NCBI RefSeq assembly: GCF_027857615.1
Contig: NZ_JAQIFT010000025.1
Location: 4,009-68,008 of the forward strand
From: Holtiella tumoricola
GTDB lineage: Bacteria > Bacillota > Clostridia > Lachnospirales > Cellulosilyticaceae
Direction of reading: 5' to 3'
Length of the DNA: 64,000 nt
The position numbers and the translations under genes are program-made. This document shows, piece by piece, positions 1-8,920 of the stretch. Within the stretch, counting starts at the first letter, position 1, and each line of letters begins with the position of its first letter. The notes beneath the pieces are model-generated. The model searched no databases. It was not told where the DNA came from and was given only the letters and a program-made list of their open reading frames with translations.

Positions 1-1362
1 GAAGTCATTTATCAACGTGGCTATTTGTTAAATGATGATACACATATAAAAAGTATTGTTAACTCTATAAATCATATAGGTGGGGGTGTACAATGTTTCA
101 AGCAATCGATTTATGGAGAAGACTATATTGTACTATCTAAAAAGATTAATTCAGCCTATACCCAAAAAGAAGTAGGATATATTGTTCTTATTATTAAAGA
201 GGATGCTGTTAGAGTAATCTATGAGGAAATAGATTTAGGAAAAGGAGCAAATGTTTATTTAGTAGATAACAACCAACAAATTATTTCATCACAATATGAA
301 GTAGAAGAAGATATATTTAGTGAAAGATTATTAAAGAGCTATAGAGAGTCTAAAAAGCAGGGACAGGATTATTTTGAGTATGTAGAAGGGAAAAACCACT
401 ATACTGTTGTAGGAGGAAGTATAAAGACATTTGGAATAGATTGTATAGCTACTATCCCTAATGATCATTTTTTAACAGAGATTAAAGAAATGGAAAGAAG
501 TGTAGTGGGTATCATTATTATATGCTTTTTCCTATCCATAGTTTCGTCTAAGATTATTTGTAAAAGTATTATTGATCCTTTGAAAAAGCTAAAAGGTTAT
601 ATTAGTAGTGCTATGGAGGACAAGTTTAATACAGCTTATATAGATGATAGTCCAGATGAACTAGGAGTACTTGGAAGAAACTATGTCCAGATTACTAATG
701 AAATGCATGAGATGATTCAGAAGATTGCAAGGGATGAAAAAGAGCGTAGAGAACTAGAGTTAAATATGTTACAAGCTCAGATTAACCCTCATTTCTTATT
801 TAATACATTAAATTCTCTAAGATGGATTGCTATGATGAGTGGGGCAGATAGTGTAAGTGAAGGTATTTTAGCACTTTCTGACCTATTAAAAAATACAATT
901 ATTCAAAAAGCACAGTACATAACTATTGCAAATGAACTAGAAAATGTTAAGAACTACATACTTATTCAGAAACTACGTTATGGTGATTCTTTTAAATTAG
1001 ATCTACATGTAGATAAAGCATTAATGAACTATAATACATTAAAATTTATTTTACAACCTATTGTTGAGAATGCCATTATTCATGGTATTCGTTCAGATGA
1101 AAGTTTATTGACTATTAGTATAAGCATAAAAGAAGAAAAAGAAGGGCTATTTATTGAAGTAAATGATGATGGTAAAGGCTTTGATATCACACAGATGGAG
1201 GGTAGTGAAGGAAAGGATATTAGATTATCAGGTATAGGTATTAATAATGTTATTGATCGTATACGTATTAACTTTGGAGAACCATATGGCGTACAAATTA
1301 ACAGTGAAATAGGAGAAGGTACACAGGTTAAACTATATATACCAAAACTGGGGGAGGTTTAA
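1..1362 (+). CDS. YesM-type sensor histidine kinase (5' end outside window)
   Basis: Membrane sensor kinase whose frame is open from base 1, so the N-terminus lies outside the window; the TTG at 25 is not a convincing start. Visible parts in order: the end of an extracytoplasmic sensor domain, one membrane helix (about residues 166-188 of the visible protein), a HAMP linker, and a His_kinase domain with the phosphoacceptor His in QINPHFLFNTLNSLRW (about residue 264). The ATPase domain shows the N-box ENAIIHG and the G-box DDGKGFD. Its stop codon abuts the ATG of the AraC-type regulator, so the two are co-translated. By the YesM/YesN paradigm it senses an extracellular sugar signal; control of the adjacent importer is inferred from position. 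Confidence 0.93.
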   Translation, partial: EVIYQRGYLLNDDTHIKSIVNSINHIGGGVQCFKQSIYGEDYIVLSKKINSAYTQKEVGYIVLIIKEDAVRVIYEEIDLGKGANVYLVDNNQQIISSQYEVEEDIFSERLLKSYRESKKQGQDYFEYVEGKNHYTVVGGSIKTFGIDCIATIPNDHFLTEIKEMERSVVGIIIICFFLSIVSSKIICKSIIDPLKKLKGYISSAMEDKFNTAYIDDSPDELGVLGRNYVQITNEMHEMIQKIARDEKERRELELNMLQAQINPHFLFNTLNSLRWIAMMSGADSVSEGILALSDLLKNTIIQKAQYITIANELENVKNYILIQKLRYGDSFKLDLHVDKALMNYNTLKFILQPIVENAIIHGIRSDESLLTISISIKEEKEGLFIEVNDDGKGFDITQMEGSEGKDIRLSGIGINNVIDRIRINFGEPYGVQINSEIGEGTQVKLYIPKLGEV

Positions 1363-2925
1363 ATGTATAACGTATTAATAGTAGATGATGAGAAGATTAT
1401 TCGTATAGGTATGAGAACGATTATAGATTGGGAAGCTTATGGATTTAGGGTAGCAGAAATTGTAAGTGATGGAGAGCAGGCTTTAGAGATTATAGAAAAT
1501 CAAGAAATTGATTTAGTTATAACAGATATTAAAATGCCTAAGATGGATGGTATACAGCTAGTGAAGGCACTTAAAGAGAGAGAGTTTGAAGGACAAATTA
1601 TTATGCTTACAAGCTATGGCGAATTCGACTTAACACGTGAGTGCCTTAGATATGGTGTGCATGATTATTTATTAAAAGGAACATTACGTTCCTCTGAACT
1701 TGCTCAGGCCTTAGAAGCTGTACAGCCTAAGTTAAAGAAAAGAGTAGCGAAGACACAAGAAGTAGACCAAGAAGGAAAGCAAAAAGAACAAGAACTTATA
1801 AAAGAGATTATTCCAAAGGTACTAAAAGATACAACCTTTACACCACCAGTAGCAGCATTTGGAAAGAGCTATCAATTTTTAGTGATTAAACATATCAAAA
1901 GTAAGTTTGAACAAGAAAGAAATATGGATAGAACACTTAAAGATTATGGTACAGCTATACAAAATATTATATCAGAGGTTCTACCTAAGAGAGGCAAACC
2001 TTTTTTAGTATTTGAAGGGGATTGGTGCTTATATAGTTTGCCAACATCAAGTGAGATGAGTCATCAAGAGGTCCTTAAGATTAGCCTACAGATACAGAAT
2101 TTGATTAAACTATATACTAACATAAAGGTTATAGGGGTAATTGGCAGGTCTATCTATACAACTCATGACTTGGTAGACTCTATAGAAAAATGTATGCAAG
2201 TTGCGGGAATGGCCTTTTACTGTGGGTATCAAGATGTATTAAAAGAAGAAAAAGTTCATGGACTTAAAGACTATAAATTTAAAGATAAAAGTACCTATGA
2301 AAAGCAGTTACATAGTGCTATGAAAAAGGGAAGCTATGCAGAAGCAATACATACGTTAGAAGCCTATATAGAGAAGTTAAGAGAATACTATATTCCGCAA
2401 AAACAAGTAGAGCAGATTCTAAATAATATCTTGCATAGATTTATATTAGACTATGGCATTTACTTAGATAAAAATAAGGAGCACTTAGAAAATATTATTG
2501 ATAAATATAGAAAGAGTACCTTATTAGAGGAATATCATGCATTGATTAATGAACTTATTTATACTATTTGTACTTATATGGAACAAGTGAGGGATAAACA
2601 TTATCGCAAAGAGATTGTAGAAATCATGGATTATGTAGAAGAGCATATTGGTGAAAAGATTACTTTGGCCTCTATAGCCAGCCAAGTAAATATGAATGAG
2701 AGCTATATAAGTAGGCTTTTTAAGAATGAAACAGGCATGAATATTATTAACTATATAAACATACGCAAAATGGAAAAAGCCAAGGAACTTTTAAGTGAAA
2801 AGAATATGATTGTTAAGGATGTAGCTTATGCATTAGGATTTGAGGAACAATCTTATTTTAATAGGATGTTTAATAAATACTTTGGTGTAAATCCAAAGGA
2901 GTATAAAAAATGTACAAATACATAA
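1363..2925 (+). CDS. YesN-type response regulator, REC + AraC HTH
   Basis: Partner of the preceding kinase; ATG follows its stop codon directly. The receiver domain (residues 1-120) has the acidic pair D8/D9, phosphoacceptor D55 in VITDIKMPKMDG, and the conserved Lys in LLKG (K105), where LLKP is more usual. A middle region of about 280 residues resembles the linker of YesN proteins. The C-terminal 100 residues are an AraC double helix-turn-helix (ITLASIASQVNMNESYISR and VAYALGFEEQSYFNRMF). It probably activates the importer starting at 3053, which has its own promoter-like region; this target is inferred from position. Confidence 0.94.
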   Translation: MYNVLIVDDEKIIRIGMRTIIDWEAYGFRVAEIVSDGEQALEIIENQEIDLVITDIKMPKMDGIQLVKALKEREFEGQIIMLTSYGEFDLTRECLRYGVHDYLLKGTLRSSELAQALEAVQPKLKKRVAKTQEVDQEGKQKEQELIKEIIPKVLKDTTFTPPVAAFGKSYQFLVIKHIKSKFEQERNMDRTLKDYGTAIQNIISEVLPKRGKPFLVFEGDWCLYSLPTSSEMSHQEVLKISLQIQNLIKLYTNIKVIGVIGRSIYTTHDLVDSIEKCMQVAGMAFYCGYQDVLKEEKVHGLKDYKFKDKSTYEKQLHSAMKKGSYAEAIHTLEAYIEKLREYYIPQKQVEQILNNILHRFILDYGIYLDKNKEHLENIIDKYRKSTLLEEYHALINELIYTICTYMEQVRDKHYRKEIVEIMDYVEEHIGEKITLASIASQVNMNESYISRLFKNETGMNIINYINIRKMEKAKELLSEKNMIVKDVAYALGFEEQSYFNRMFNKYFGVNPKEYKKCTNT

Positions 2926-2979
2926 CCATTATATGAAGTGCAGTGTAAAAATTATACAAAACGTAGTAAATAAAGTTTA

Positions 2980-3008
2980 TTTAAAATTAACCTAATGTTT
3001 ACTATAAT
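2980..3008 (+). promoter_or_regulatory. Putative sigma-A promoter of the NgcE-like importer
   Basis: A consensus -10 TATAAT lies at 3003-3008, with a weak -35 TTTAAA at 2980-2985 and a 17-bp spacer. The weak -35 fits an activator-dependent promoter, which would suit the YesN-type regulator upstream. The start codon is 45 bp downstream. Confidence 0.5.
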
Positions 3009-3052
3009 CTAATTAGAAAAGCGAAACAGCTTCATCTAAGGAGGAAATTACT

Positions 3053-4438
3053 GTGAAAAGAAAATTTATTGCAACTTTAATGGCAACAGCAGTTATGGGA
3101 TCAATGTTTACAGGATGTTCAAGTACGACACAACCAGAGACACCAAGTCAAACTCCAGATACACAAACAACTCAGGAAGCTCCAAAAACAGAAGAGCCAG
3201 CAGATTCAGCAGAAAAACAAGTATTAGATATTGCAGTATTTGAAGGTGGATATGGTAGAGCTTACTGGGATGCAGTAGCAGAAGCTTTTGAAAAACAAAA
3301 TCCAAATGTAGATGTAGTAGTAAATGCCAATCCTGAAATTGGTGAAATCATTCGTCCAGACTTATTATCAGGCAATGCACCAGACTTTATCTACTTACCA
3401 TCAACTAATAAATCAGGTATTACAGATGCATTAGTAAAAGATAAACTTTTAGCAGATCTTTCAGACGTATTTGCGGATTCTGAGATTAAAGATAAAATGT
3501 TACCAGGATTTATTGATAACGTAGCAACACAACCTTATGGAGATGGTAAAGTTTATTTAGCACCACTTTATTACTCAACAACAGGTCTTTTCTATAACAA
3601 AACAGTATTCGAACAAAATAATTGGGATGTACCAGTAACATGGGATGAATTCTTCGCTCTTGGAGATAAAGCGAAAGAAGCAGGACGCTCACTCTTTACA
3701 TACCAAGGTCTTGCACCAGGTTACTTAGAAGCTGTACTTTTACCAGCTATTACAGCTAAAGTTGGTCCAGATAACTTTATCAAAGCACTTAACTATGAAG
3801 ATGGTGCTTGGGAACAACCAGGTATTGTAGAAGCAATGGATAAAATTGCTCAGATTGCAACAGGTGGTTACTTAATGGATGGTACAGTAGCACTTAGCCA
3901 TACACAAGCTCAACAACAATGGTTAAAAGGAGATGCTCTTTTCATTCCATGTGGTAGTTGGTTAGAAGGTGAAATGGCAGATTCTCCAAGAGAAGATGGA
4001 TTTGAATGGGGATTCACAGCTGCACCAGTATTTGATAAAAATGATACAAAATATGTATTTACTACAGTAGAAGAAATGTTTATTCCAGCAGCATCTGATA
4101 ATGTAGCTCTTGCAAAGGAATTCTTAAAATTCCAATATTCAGATGAAGCAGTAGCACTTAATGCACAAAATGCTAAAGGTATTCCACCAGTAAAAGATGC
4201 AGCAGAACAACTTAAAGATGTTGTATCACCAGCAACTTATGAAACATACAAATTATTTGACCAAGGGTATGAACCATCTATCTTAAGATTTGGTAGTGTT
4301 CAAGGTACAGAAGTTAGCCCAAGAAATGAATTATTTGGTCAAGCAGCATCTGTTATGAATGGTGAAATGACAGGAGCACAGTGGGCAGCGCATATGGAAA
4401 GTGTATCTGATTCAGTTAGAGATTACGTAGTAAAATAA
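3053..4438 (+). CDS. CUT1 sugar ABC transporter substrate-binding lipoprotein, NgcE-like
   Basis: Extracellular solute-binding protein. The GTG start is supported by AAGGAGG at 3038-3044. A short signal peptide ends in lipobox FTGC with Cys22 as the lipidated residue, followed by a Thr/Pro/Glu-rich tether to about residue 55. The mature part starts LDIAVFEGGYGRAYWDAVAE, a pattern I associate with NgcE, the N-acetylglucosamine/chitobiose-binding protein of streptomycetes; this is recollection, not an alignment. A following hairpin (4464-4498) separates it from the permease genes. Ligand is probably an amino sugar or short HexNAc oligosaccharide, supported by the NahK-like kinase downstream. 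Confidence 0.85.
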   Translation: MKRKFIATLMATAVMGSMFTGCSSTTQPETPSQTPDTQTTQEAPKTEEPADSAEKQVLDIAVFEGGYGRAYWDAVAEAFEKQNPNVDVVVNANPEIGEIIRPDLLSGNAPDFIYLPSTNKSGITDALVKDKLLADLSDVFADSEIKDKMLPGFIDNVATQPYGDGKVYLAPLYYSTTGLFYNKTVFEQNNWDVPVTWDEFFALGDKAKEAGRSLFTYQGLAPGYLEAVLLPAITAKVGPDNFIKALNYEDGAWEQPGIVEAMDKIAQIATGGYLMDGTVALSHTQAQQQWLKGDALFIPCGSWLEGEMADSPREDGFEWGFTAAPVFDKNDTKYVFTTVEEMFIPAASDNVALAKEFLKFQYSDEAVALNAQNAKGIPPVKDAAEQLKDVVSPATYETYKLFDQGYEPSILRFGSVQGTEVSPRNELFGQAASVMNGEMTGAQWAAHMESVSDSVRDYVVK

Positions 4439-4463
4439 CAATAATTTATCGGAGCAAGTAACG

Positions 4464-4498
4464 GGAGAGGTATGTTTTTTGCCACCTCTCCTTTTTTT
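4464..4498 (+). terminator. Intercistronic hairpin with U-tract between binding protein and permeases
   Basis: Perfect 8-bp arms GGAGAGGT (4464-4471) and ACCTCTCC (4484-4491) enclose a 12-base loop and are followed by seven T (4492-4498). It sits between the lipoprotein stop and the permease ribosome site, so it probably lets the binding protein be made in excess by partial termination or 3'-end protection. Confidence 0.75.
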
Positions 4499-4534
4499 GC
4501 CCAGAATACTAAGTTTAATGGAGGAGATAGCGAT

Positions 4535-5446
4535 ATGATCAGTCTAAAAAAGCTTATGCCTAAAAAACAACGTACTCGCAATAACATAGCCATTGCGCTA
4601 TCATTAATACCTGCGTTATGCCTCTACACTTTATTTGTGATTTATCCAACGTTTGATGTATTTAAAACCTCTCTTTTTCAATGGAGTGGATTATCACCAA
4701 CTAAGACTTTTGTAGGATTTGATAACTTTATCAGGCTATTTAATGATCCCAAATTTTGGTTAGCACTTAAAAACACATTGTTCTTATTAGTCGTATGTAC
4801 GATTATTACAATGTTTTTATCTTTATTTTTTGCAGCAGCACTTACACAAACAAAACTTAAGGAGAAAAATTTCTACCGTGTACTTTTCTTCTTCCCCAAT
4901 GTTCTATCTATCGTAGTTATTGGTGTACTTTTTAGTAATATTTATGAACCGAATACAGGAATCTTAAATTCATTATTAAGAGGGATAGGACTAGATAACT
5001 TAGCAAAACCATGGTTAGGATCAGGGAGCACGGTACTGTGGGCAATAGCAATTGCTATGGTATGGCAAGCAGTTGGCTACTATATGGTTATGTACATGGC
5101 TGGTATGGACGGTATCTCACCTGAGTTATATGAAGCTGCAGATATTGATGGAGCTGGTAAAGCAACACAGTTTTTTAAAATCACCATTCCAATGATTTGG
5201 AGTATCATTCGTGTAACTATGGTATTCTTCATTACTTCAACACTTAATATGAGTTTCTTATTTGTAAATGTTATGACAGATGGTGGGCCTAATAGTCAAT
5301 CAGAAGTACTTCTTACATATATGTACAGACAGGCATTTACAAATTCAAACTTTGGGTATGCGATGGCAATTGCAGTAATTATCTTTGTAATCGCCTTTAC
5401 ACTTGCAATCATTAGTAATCTTTTAACTAAAAATAAAGGGGCATAG
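4535..5446 (+). CDS. CUT1 sugar ABC transporter permease (MalF type)
   Basis: Inner-membrane permease of the importer. I place the start at ATG 4535 because GGAGGAG lies at 4520-4526; an in-frame ATG at 4472 would begin inside the terminator hairpin. The protein of 303 residues has about six hydrophobic segments, the first near residues 24-44, and the EAA loop ELYEAADIDGAGKATQFFKI that contacts the ATPase. It is followed 11 bp later by the second permease. No ATPase gene lies nearby, so the pair presumably uses a shared MsmK-type ATPase encoded elsewhere. Confidence 0.9.
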   Translation: MISLKKLMPKKQRTRNNIAIALSLIPALCLYTLFVIYPTFDVFKTSLFQWSGLSPTKTFVGFDNFIRLFNDPKFWLALKNTLFLLVVCTIITMFLSLFFAAALTQTKLKEKNFYRVLFFFPNVLSIVVIGVLFSNIYEPNTGILNSLLRGIGLDNLAKPWLGSGSTVLWAIAIAMVWQAVGYYMVMYMAGMDGISPELYEAADIDGAGKATQFFKITIPMIWSIIRVTMVFFITSTLNMSFLFVNVMTDGGPNSQSEVLLTYMYRQAFTNSNFGYAMAIAVIIFVIAFTLAIISNLLTKNKGA

Positions 5447-5457
5447 GAGGTGACCTT

Positions 5458-6309
5458 ATGGAAAAGAAACAGACACATAACCTTGGGAGAATAATGAATA
5501 CCACACTACTTCGATGTGTGCTTATTATAACAAGTGTACTTGTCATATTGCCTATTACTTGGGTAATCTACACGTCTTTCAAAACAAGTGCAGAATTCCT
5601 CAAAAATCCTTGGGCACTTCCAAGCACACTGAATTGGCAAAACTATGCAAATGCTATTGATAAAGCAAATATGGGAAGCTATTTCATCAATTCTATAGGG
5701 GTTACATTAGGGTCATTAATCTTATTATTTATCCTAATAGTACCAGTAGCATATGCTTTGTCACGATTTGAATTTAAATTAAATAAATGGATTGTCATGC
5801 TTTTTATGGCAGGGTTATTCATTAGTTCCAATTATATTGTTGTTCCAATCTTTATGATTTTAAAAGATCTTGGTGGATTAAATAAATTATGGGTTTTATG
5901 TTTTGTATATGCGGCAACAACCATGCCGTTTAATACCTATCTTCTTACTGGATTTATGCAAGGTATTCCAAAGGAGTACGAGGAAGCGGCACAGATTGAC
6001 GGATGTGGTTATTGGGGAACTTTATTCAAGGTAATTATTCCAATGTCAAAACCAGGTTTTGTAACAATAGGTGTTTTTGCATTTATGTCTTATTGGAATG
6101 AATACATTATGGCATTAACTGTACTTAAACCAGACAAATATACTTTACCTGTAGGGCTTAAGAACTTGATGGAAGTTCAAAAGTATGCAACAGATTGGGG
6201 TGCAATGTTTGCAGGACTTGTAATAGTTATGGTACCTACTATGTTATTCTACGCATTGGTACAAAAACGACTAACATCAGGTCTTAGTATAGGTGGTTTA
6301 AAGGGTTAA
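5458..6309 (+). CDS. CUT1 sugar ABC transporter permease (MalG type)
   Basis: Second permease of the importer, 283 residues, six predicted membrane segments, EAA loop KEYEEAAQIDGCGYWGTLFK. ATG at 5458 is preceded by AGGAGGTGA. The C-terminus ends KRLTSGLSIGGLKG, a common ending of MalG-family proteins. It forms the heteromeric channel with the gene before it. Transcription probably stops at the hairpin at 6337-6368. Confidence 0.92.
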   Translation: MEKKQTHNLGRIMNTTLLRCVLIITSVLVILPITWVIYTSFKTSAEFLKNPWALPSTLNWQNYANAIDKANMGSYFINSIGVTLGSLILLFILIVPVAYALSRFEFKLNKWIVMLFMAGLFISSNYIVVPIFMILKDLGGLNKLWVLCFVYAATTMPFNTYLLTGFMQGIPKEYEEAAQIDGCGYWGTLFKVIIPMSKPGFVTIGVFAFMSYWNEYIMALTVLKPDKYTLPVGLKNLMEVQKYATDWGAMFAGLVIVMVPTMLFYALVQKRLTSGLSIGGLKG

Positions 6310-6336
6310 AACAGAATTAAATAGGTATACAAATAG

Positions 6337-6368
6337 AGGTATGAAAGGAGACTTTCATACCTTATTTT
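6337..6368 (+). terminator. Terminator-like hairpin after importer operon
   Basis: 11-bp perfect arms, AGGTATGAAAG (6337-6347) and CTTTCATACCT (6352-6362), with loop GAGA and a tail TATTTT. The U-tract is interrupted, so read-through into the sulfatase operon is possible. Confidence 0.65.
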
Positions 6369-6525
6369 ACATATAAGTAAAAAACACTAAAAAAATGAAA
6401 AAAAATTTACTTAATGAGTAGTAATTTCAGATTAATTCAACTATAATATAAGAGAGGATGAAAGTAAAAAAACAAATCCTCCTTTAGTAAAGGTAAGTTC
6501 AGATCAATTTGAGAGAGGGAATGAA
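6369..6525 (+). promoter_or_regulatory. Candidate promoter region of the sulfatase-kinase operon
   Basis: AT-rich gap before the sulfatase with a consensus -10 TATAAT at 6442-6447 but no good -35 at 17 bp, as expected of an activated promoter. Just downstream are short inverted arms GAGGAT (6454-6459) and ATCCTC (6476-6481) that could be a leader hairpin or operator. The sulfatase ribosome site GAGAGGG is at about 6511-6517. Confidence 0.35.
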
Positions 6526-7974
6526 ATGACAAGACCTAATATTATACTAATAGTAGATGACCAGCACCGGGGTGATTGTCTAGGGATAGCAGGACATCCA
6601 GATGTTAAAACACCTTACATCGATAGTTTAGCTCAGAGGGGGATATTGTTTGAGAATGCTTATAGTGCATGTCCAACATGTATACCAGCTAGAGCAGCAC
6701 TTATGACTGGAATGTCTCAGGAAAATCATAAGCGTGTAGGCTATCAAGATGGAGTAACATGGGATTATGAACATACTTTAGCAGGAGAACTTTCAAAAGC
6801 GGGTTATTATACTCAATGTGTCGGAAAGATGCATGTGAGTCCATTAAGAAATTTACTAGGATTTCATCATATAGAATTACATGACGGATATTTACATCAT
6901 AACCGTTATGCATCAACACCTTATTATGAAAATCAAAAAGTAGCAGATGATTATCTTTATTGGTTAAAAGAAGAAAAAGGTATTTCTTGTGACATAATAG
7001 ATACAGGTATTGAATGTAATTCATGGGTAGCAAGACCTTGGATGTATGATGAACAGCTTCACCCAACCAATTGGGTAATCAATCGTTCATTGGATTTCTT
7101 AAGAAGAAGAGACCGTCAAAAACCATTCTTCTTAATGACTTCATTTGTACGCCCACATCCACCATTTGATGCACCACAATGTTATTTCGATATGTATAGA
7201 GATAAAAAACTAGCCACACCATATGTAGGAGAATGGGCAGATCAAGAAAGCTATAAGAAATGGGGAAGAGTGTATGATTCTTCAGAAGGTATTGCCGATC
7301 CAGAATTATTAAGGCAGGCACAAGTAGGATATTATGCATGTATTACCCATATCGATCATCAAATAGGTAGATTGATTCAAGCCTTAATAGAAGAGCAAAT
7401 TTATGATAATACGATAATCTTATTTGTATCGGATCATGGTGAATTATTAGGCGATCATCATATGTTTAGAAAAACAAGACCTTATCAAGGAAGCATTAAA
7501 GTACCATTTATCTTATCAGGACCAGATTGGCTTGTGCCAAGAAATGGTGAAGTTACGACGAACTTAGTTGAACTAAGAGATGTAATGCCAACATTACTTG
7601 ATTTTGCTGGAGCGGATATTCCAGATAGTGTAGATGGAAAAAGTGTCAGAATACAACCTAAAGACAAGGTAAAAGAAAGTAAGACATCCTGGAGAACTTA
7701 TATTCATGGTGAGCATTCAGGTGGTCATATGGGGAATCAATATATCGTTACAGAAAGTGATAAATATATTTGGTATACCCAATCAGGCAAAGAACAGTTT
7801 TTTGATTTAAAAGATGACCCACATGAAGTGGTTAATCATATAGATACACCTGAGTATCAAGAAAGAATAGGACAATTACGTAATATTCTCATTCAAGAGC
7901 TCAAAGATAGACGAGAAGGTTATTCAGATGGGACTAGGCTTATTGTAGGATGTCCAGAAAAAGCAATACTTTAA
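6526..7974 (+). CDS. Cytoplasmic Cys-type sulfatase (S1 family)
   Basis: Hydrolyses a sulfate ester. The formylglycine motif C-x-P-x-R is present as CIPAR with Cys52, so it is a Cys-type enzyme needing a maturase (under anaerobic conditions a radical-SAM anSME), which is not in the window. Metal-site acidic residues are at D11/D12 (ILIVDDQHRGD) and in the downstream VSDHGELLGDHH segment. Length 482 is normal for S1 sulfatases. There is no signal peptide, so the substrate must be imported, consistent with a mono- or disaccharide sulfate delivered by the importer just upstream. First gene of a four-gene operon with a nucleotidyltransferase, a sugar kinase and GalE. Exact substrate is not readable; HexNAc-sulfate is inferred from context. 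Confidence 0.9.
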   Translation: MTRPNIILIVDDQHRGDCLGIAGHPDVKTPYIDSLAQRGILFENAYSACPTCIPARAALMTGMSQENHKRVGYQDGVTWDYEHTLAGELSKAGYYTQCVGKMHVSPLRNLLGFHHIELHDGYLHHNRYASTPYYENQKVADDYLYWLKEEKGISCDIIDTGIECNSWVARPWMYDEQLHPTNWVINRSLDFLRRRDRQKPFFLMTSFVRPHPPFDAPQCYFDMYRDKKLATPYVGEWADQESYKKWGRVYDSSEGIADPELLRQAQVGYYACITHIDHQIGRLIQALIEEQIYDNTIILFVSDHGELLGDHHMFRKTRPYQGSIKVPFILSGPDWLVPRNGEVTTNLVELRDVMPTLLDFAGADIPDSVDGKSVRIQPKDKVKESKTSWRTYIHGEHSGGHMGNQYIVTESDKYIWYTQSGKEQFFDLKDDPHEVVNHIDTPEYQERIGQLRNILIQELKDRREGYSDGTRLIVGCPEKAIL

Positions 7975-7998
7975 AGTATACCAAGGGAGGAAGAAACA

Positions 7999-8919
7999 AT
8001 GGAAAAACAACCTATTTTAGTAATCATGGCAGCAGGGATGGGAAGTCGTTATGGAGGATTAAAACAAATTGATCCAGTAGGAGCACACAAAGAACTTATT
8101 ATTGATTTTTCTATTTTTGATGCTATTCAGGCTGGATTTAAAAAAATTGTATTTATTATTAAAAAAGTAGATGAAGAAGCATTTAGAGAAGCTATTGGAG
8201 ATCGTATTGAAAAATACATAGAGACAGAATATGTTTATCAAGATTTAGAAAATATACCTGCAGGTTATAGTGCACCAAGTGAGCGTACAAAACCATGGGG
8301 AACAGGTCATGCTATTCTTTCTTGTAAAGAAAAGGTAGATCAACCTTTTGCAGTTATTAATGCAGATGATTACTATGGACCAGAAGCCTTTAAGAAAATC
8401 TATAATTTCTTATTAGAAGCAGAAGATGATGACAAATACCGCTATGCAATGGTAGGATATACATTAAGTAATACACTTACAGAGCACGGTCATGTAGCGA
8501 GAGGGGTTTGTAGCTGTATAGGGGACCAACTTGAATCTATTTGTGAACGTACACACATTGCTTATCATGAAGGGCAATCACAATTTTTAGAAGGTGAGAC
8601 TTGGACACCAGTAGATAAAGATTCTATTGTATCTATGAATTTATGGGGATTTACACCAAGTATCTTTAATACTTTAGAAGAAGAGTTTATAAAGTTCTTA
8701 GATAGAGAGCTTACAAATAATCCTCTTAAATCAGAATTCTTCTTACCTTCTGTAGTGGATGCACTTATTCAAAAGGATCAAGCTACCGTAACCGTATTAC
8801 ACTCAAAGGATAAATGGTATGGTGTAACTTACAAAGAAGATAAACCAGTTGTAGTAGCAGCTATCCAAGGTTTCCAAGCACAAGGCATTTATCCTTTAAA
8901 ACTTTGGGAGGAGAGATAG
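7999..8919 (+). CDS. Sugar-1-phosphate nucleotidyltransferase family protein
   Basis: Likely transfers a nucleoside monophosphate to a sugar 1-phosphate. The Rossmann-like N-terminus carries the NTP-binding loop MAAGMGSRYGGLKQ (residues 10-23), PWGTGHA near residue 100, and the metal-binding NADDYYG at 121-127. At 306 residues it is in the range of single-domain nucleotidyltransferases. It sits 24 bp after the sulfatase and 1 bp before the NahK-like kinase, so the kinase product is the obvious substrate. The nucleotide (UTP or another) cannot be told from the sequence. Confidence 0.85.
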   Translation: MEKQPILVIMAAGMGSRYGGLKQIDPVGAHKELIIDFSIFDAIQAGFKKIVFIIKKVDEEAFREAIGDRIEKYIETEYVYQDLENIPAGYSAPSERTKPWGTGHAILSCKEKVDQPFAVINADDYYGPEAFKKIYNFLLEAEDDDKYRYAMVGYTLSNTLTEHGHVARGVCSCIGDQLESICERTHIAYHEGQSQFLEGETWTPVDKDSIVSMNLWGFTPSIFNTLEEEFIKFLDRELTNNPLKSEFFLPSVVDALIQKDQATVTVLHSKDKWYGVTYKEDKPVVVAAIQGFQAQGIYPLKLWEER

Positions 8920-8920
8920 T

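Noticed and set aside
4472..4534. Upstream start giving 21 extra residues on the first permease
   Set aside because: The ATG lies inside a terminator hairpin and has no ribosome site; ATG 4535 has GGAGGAG in front.
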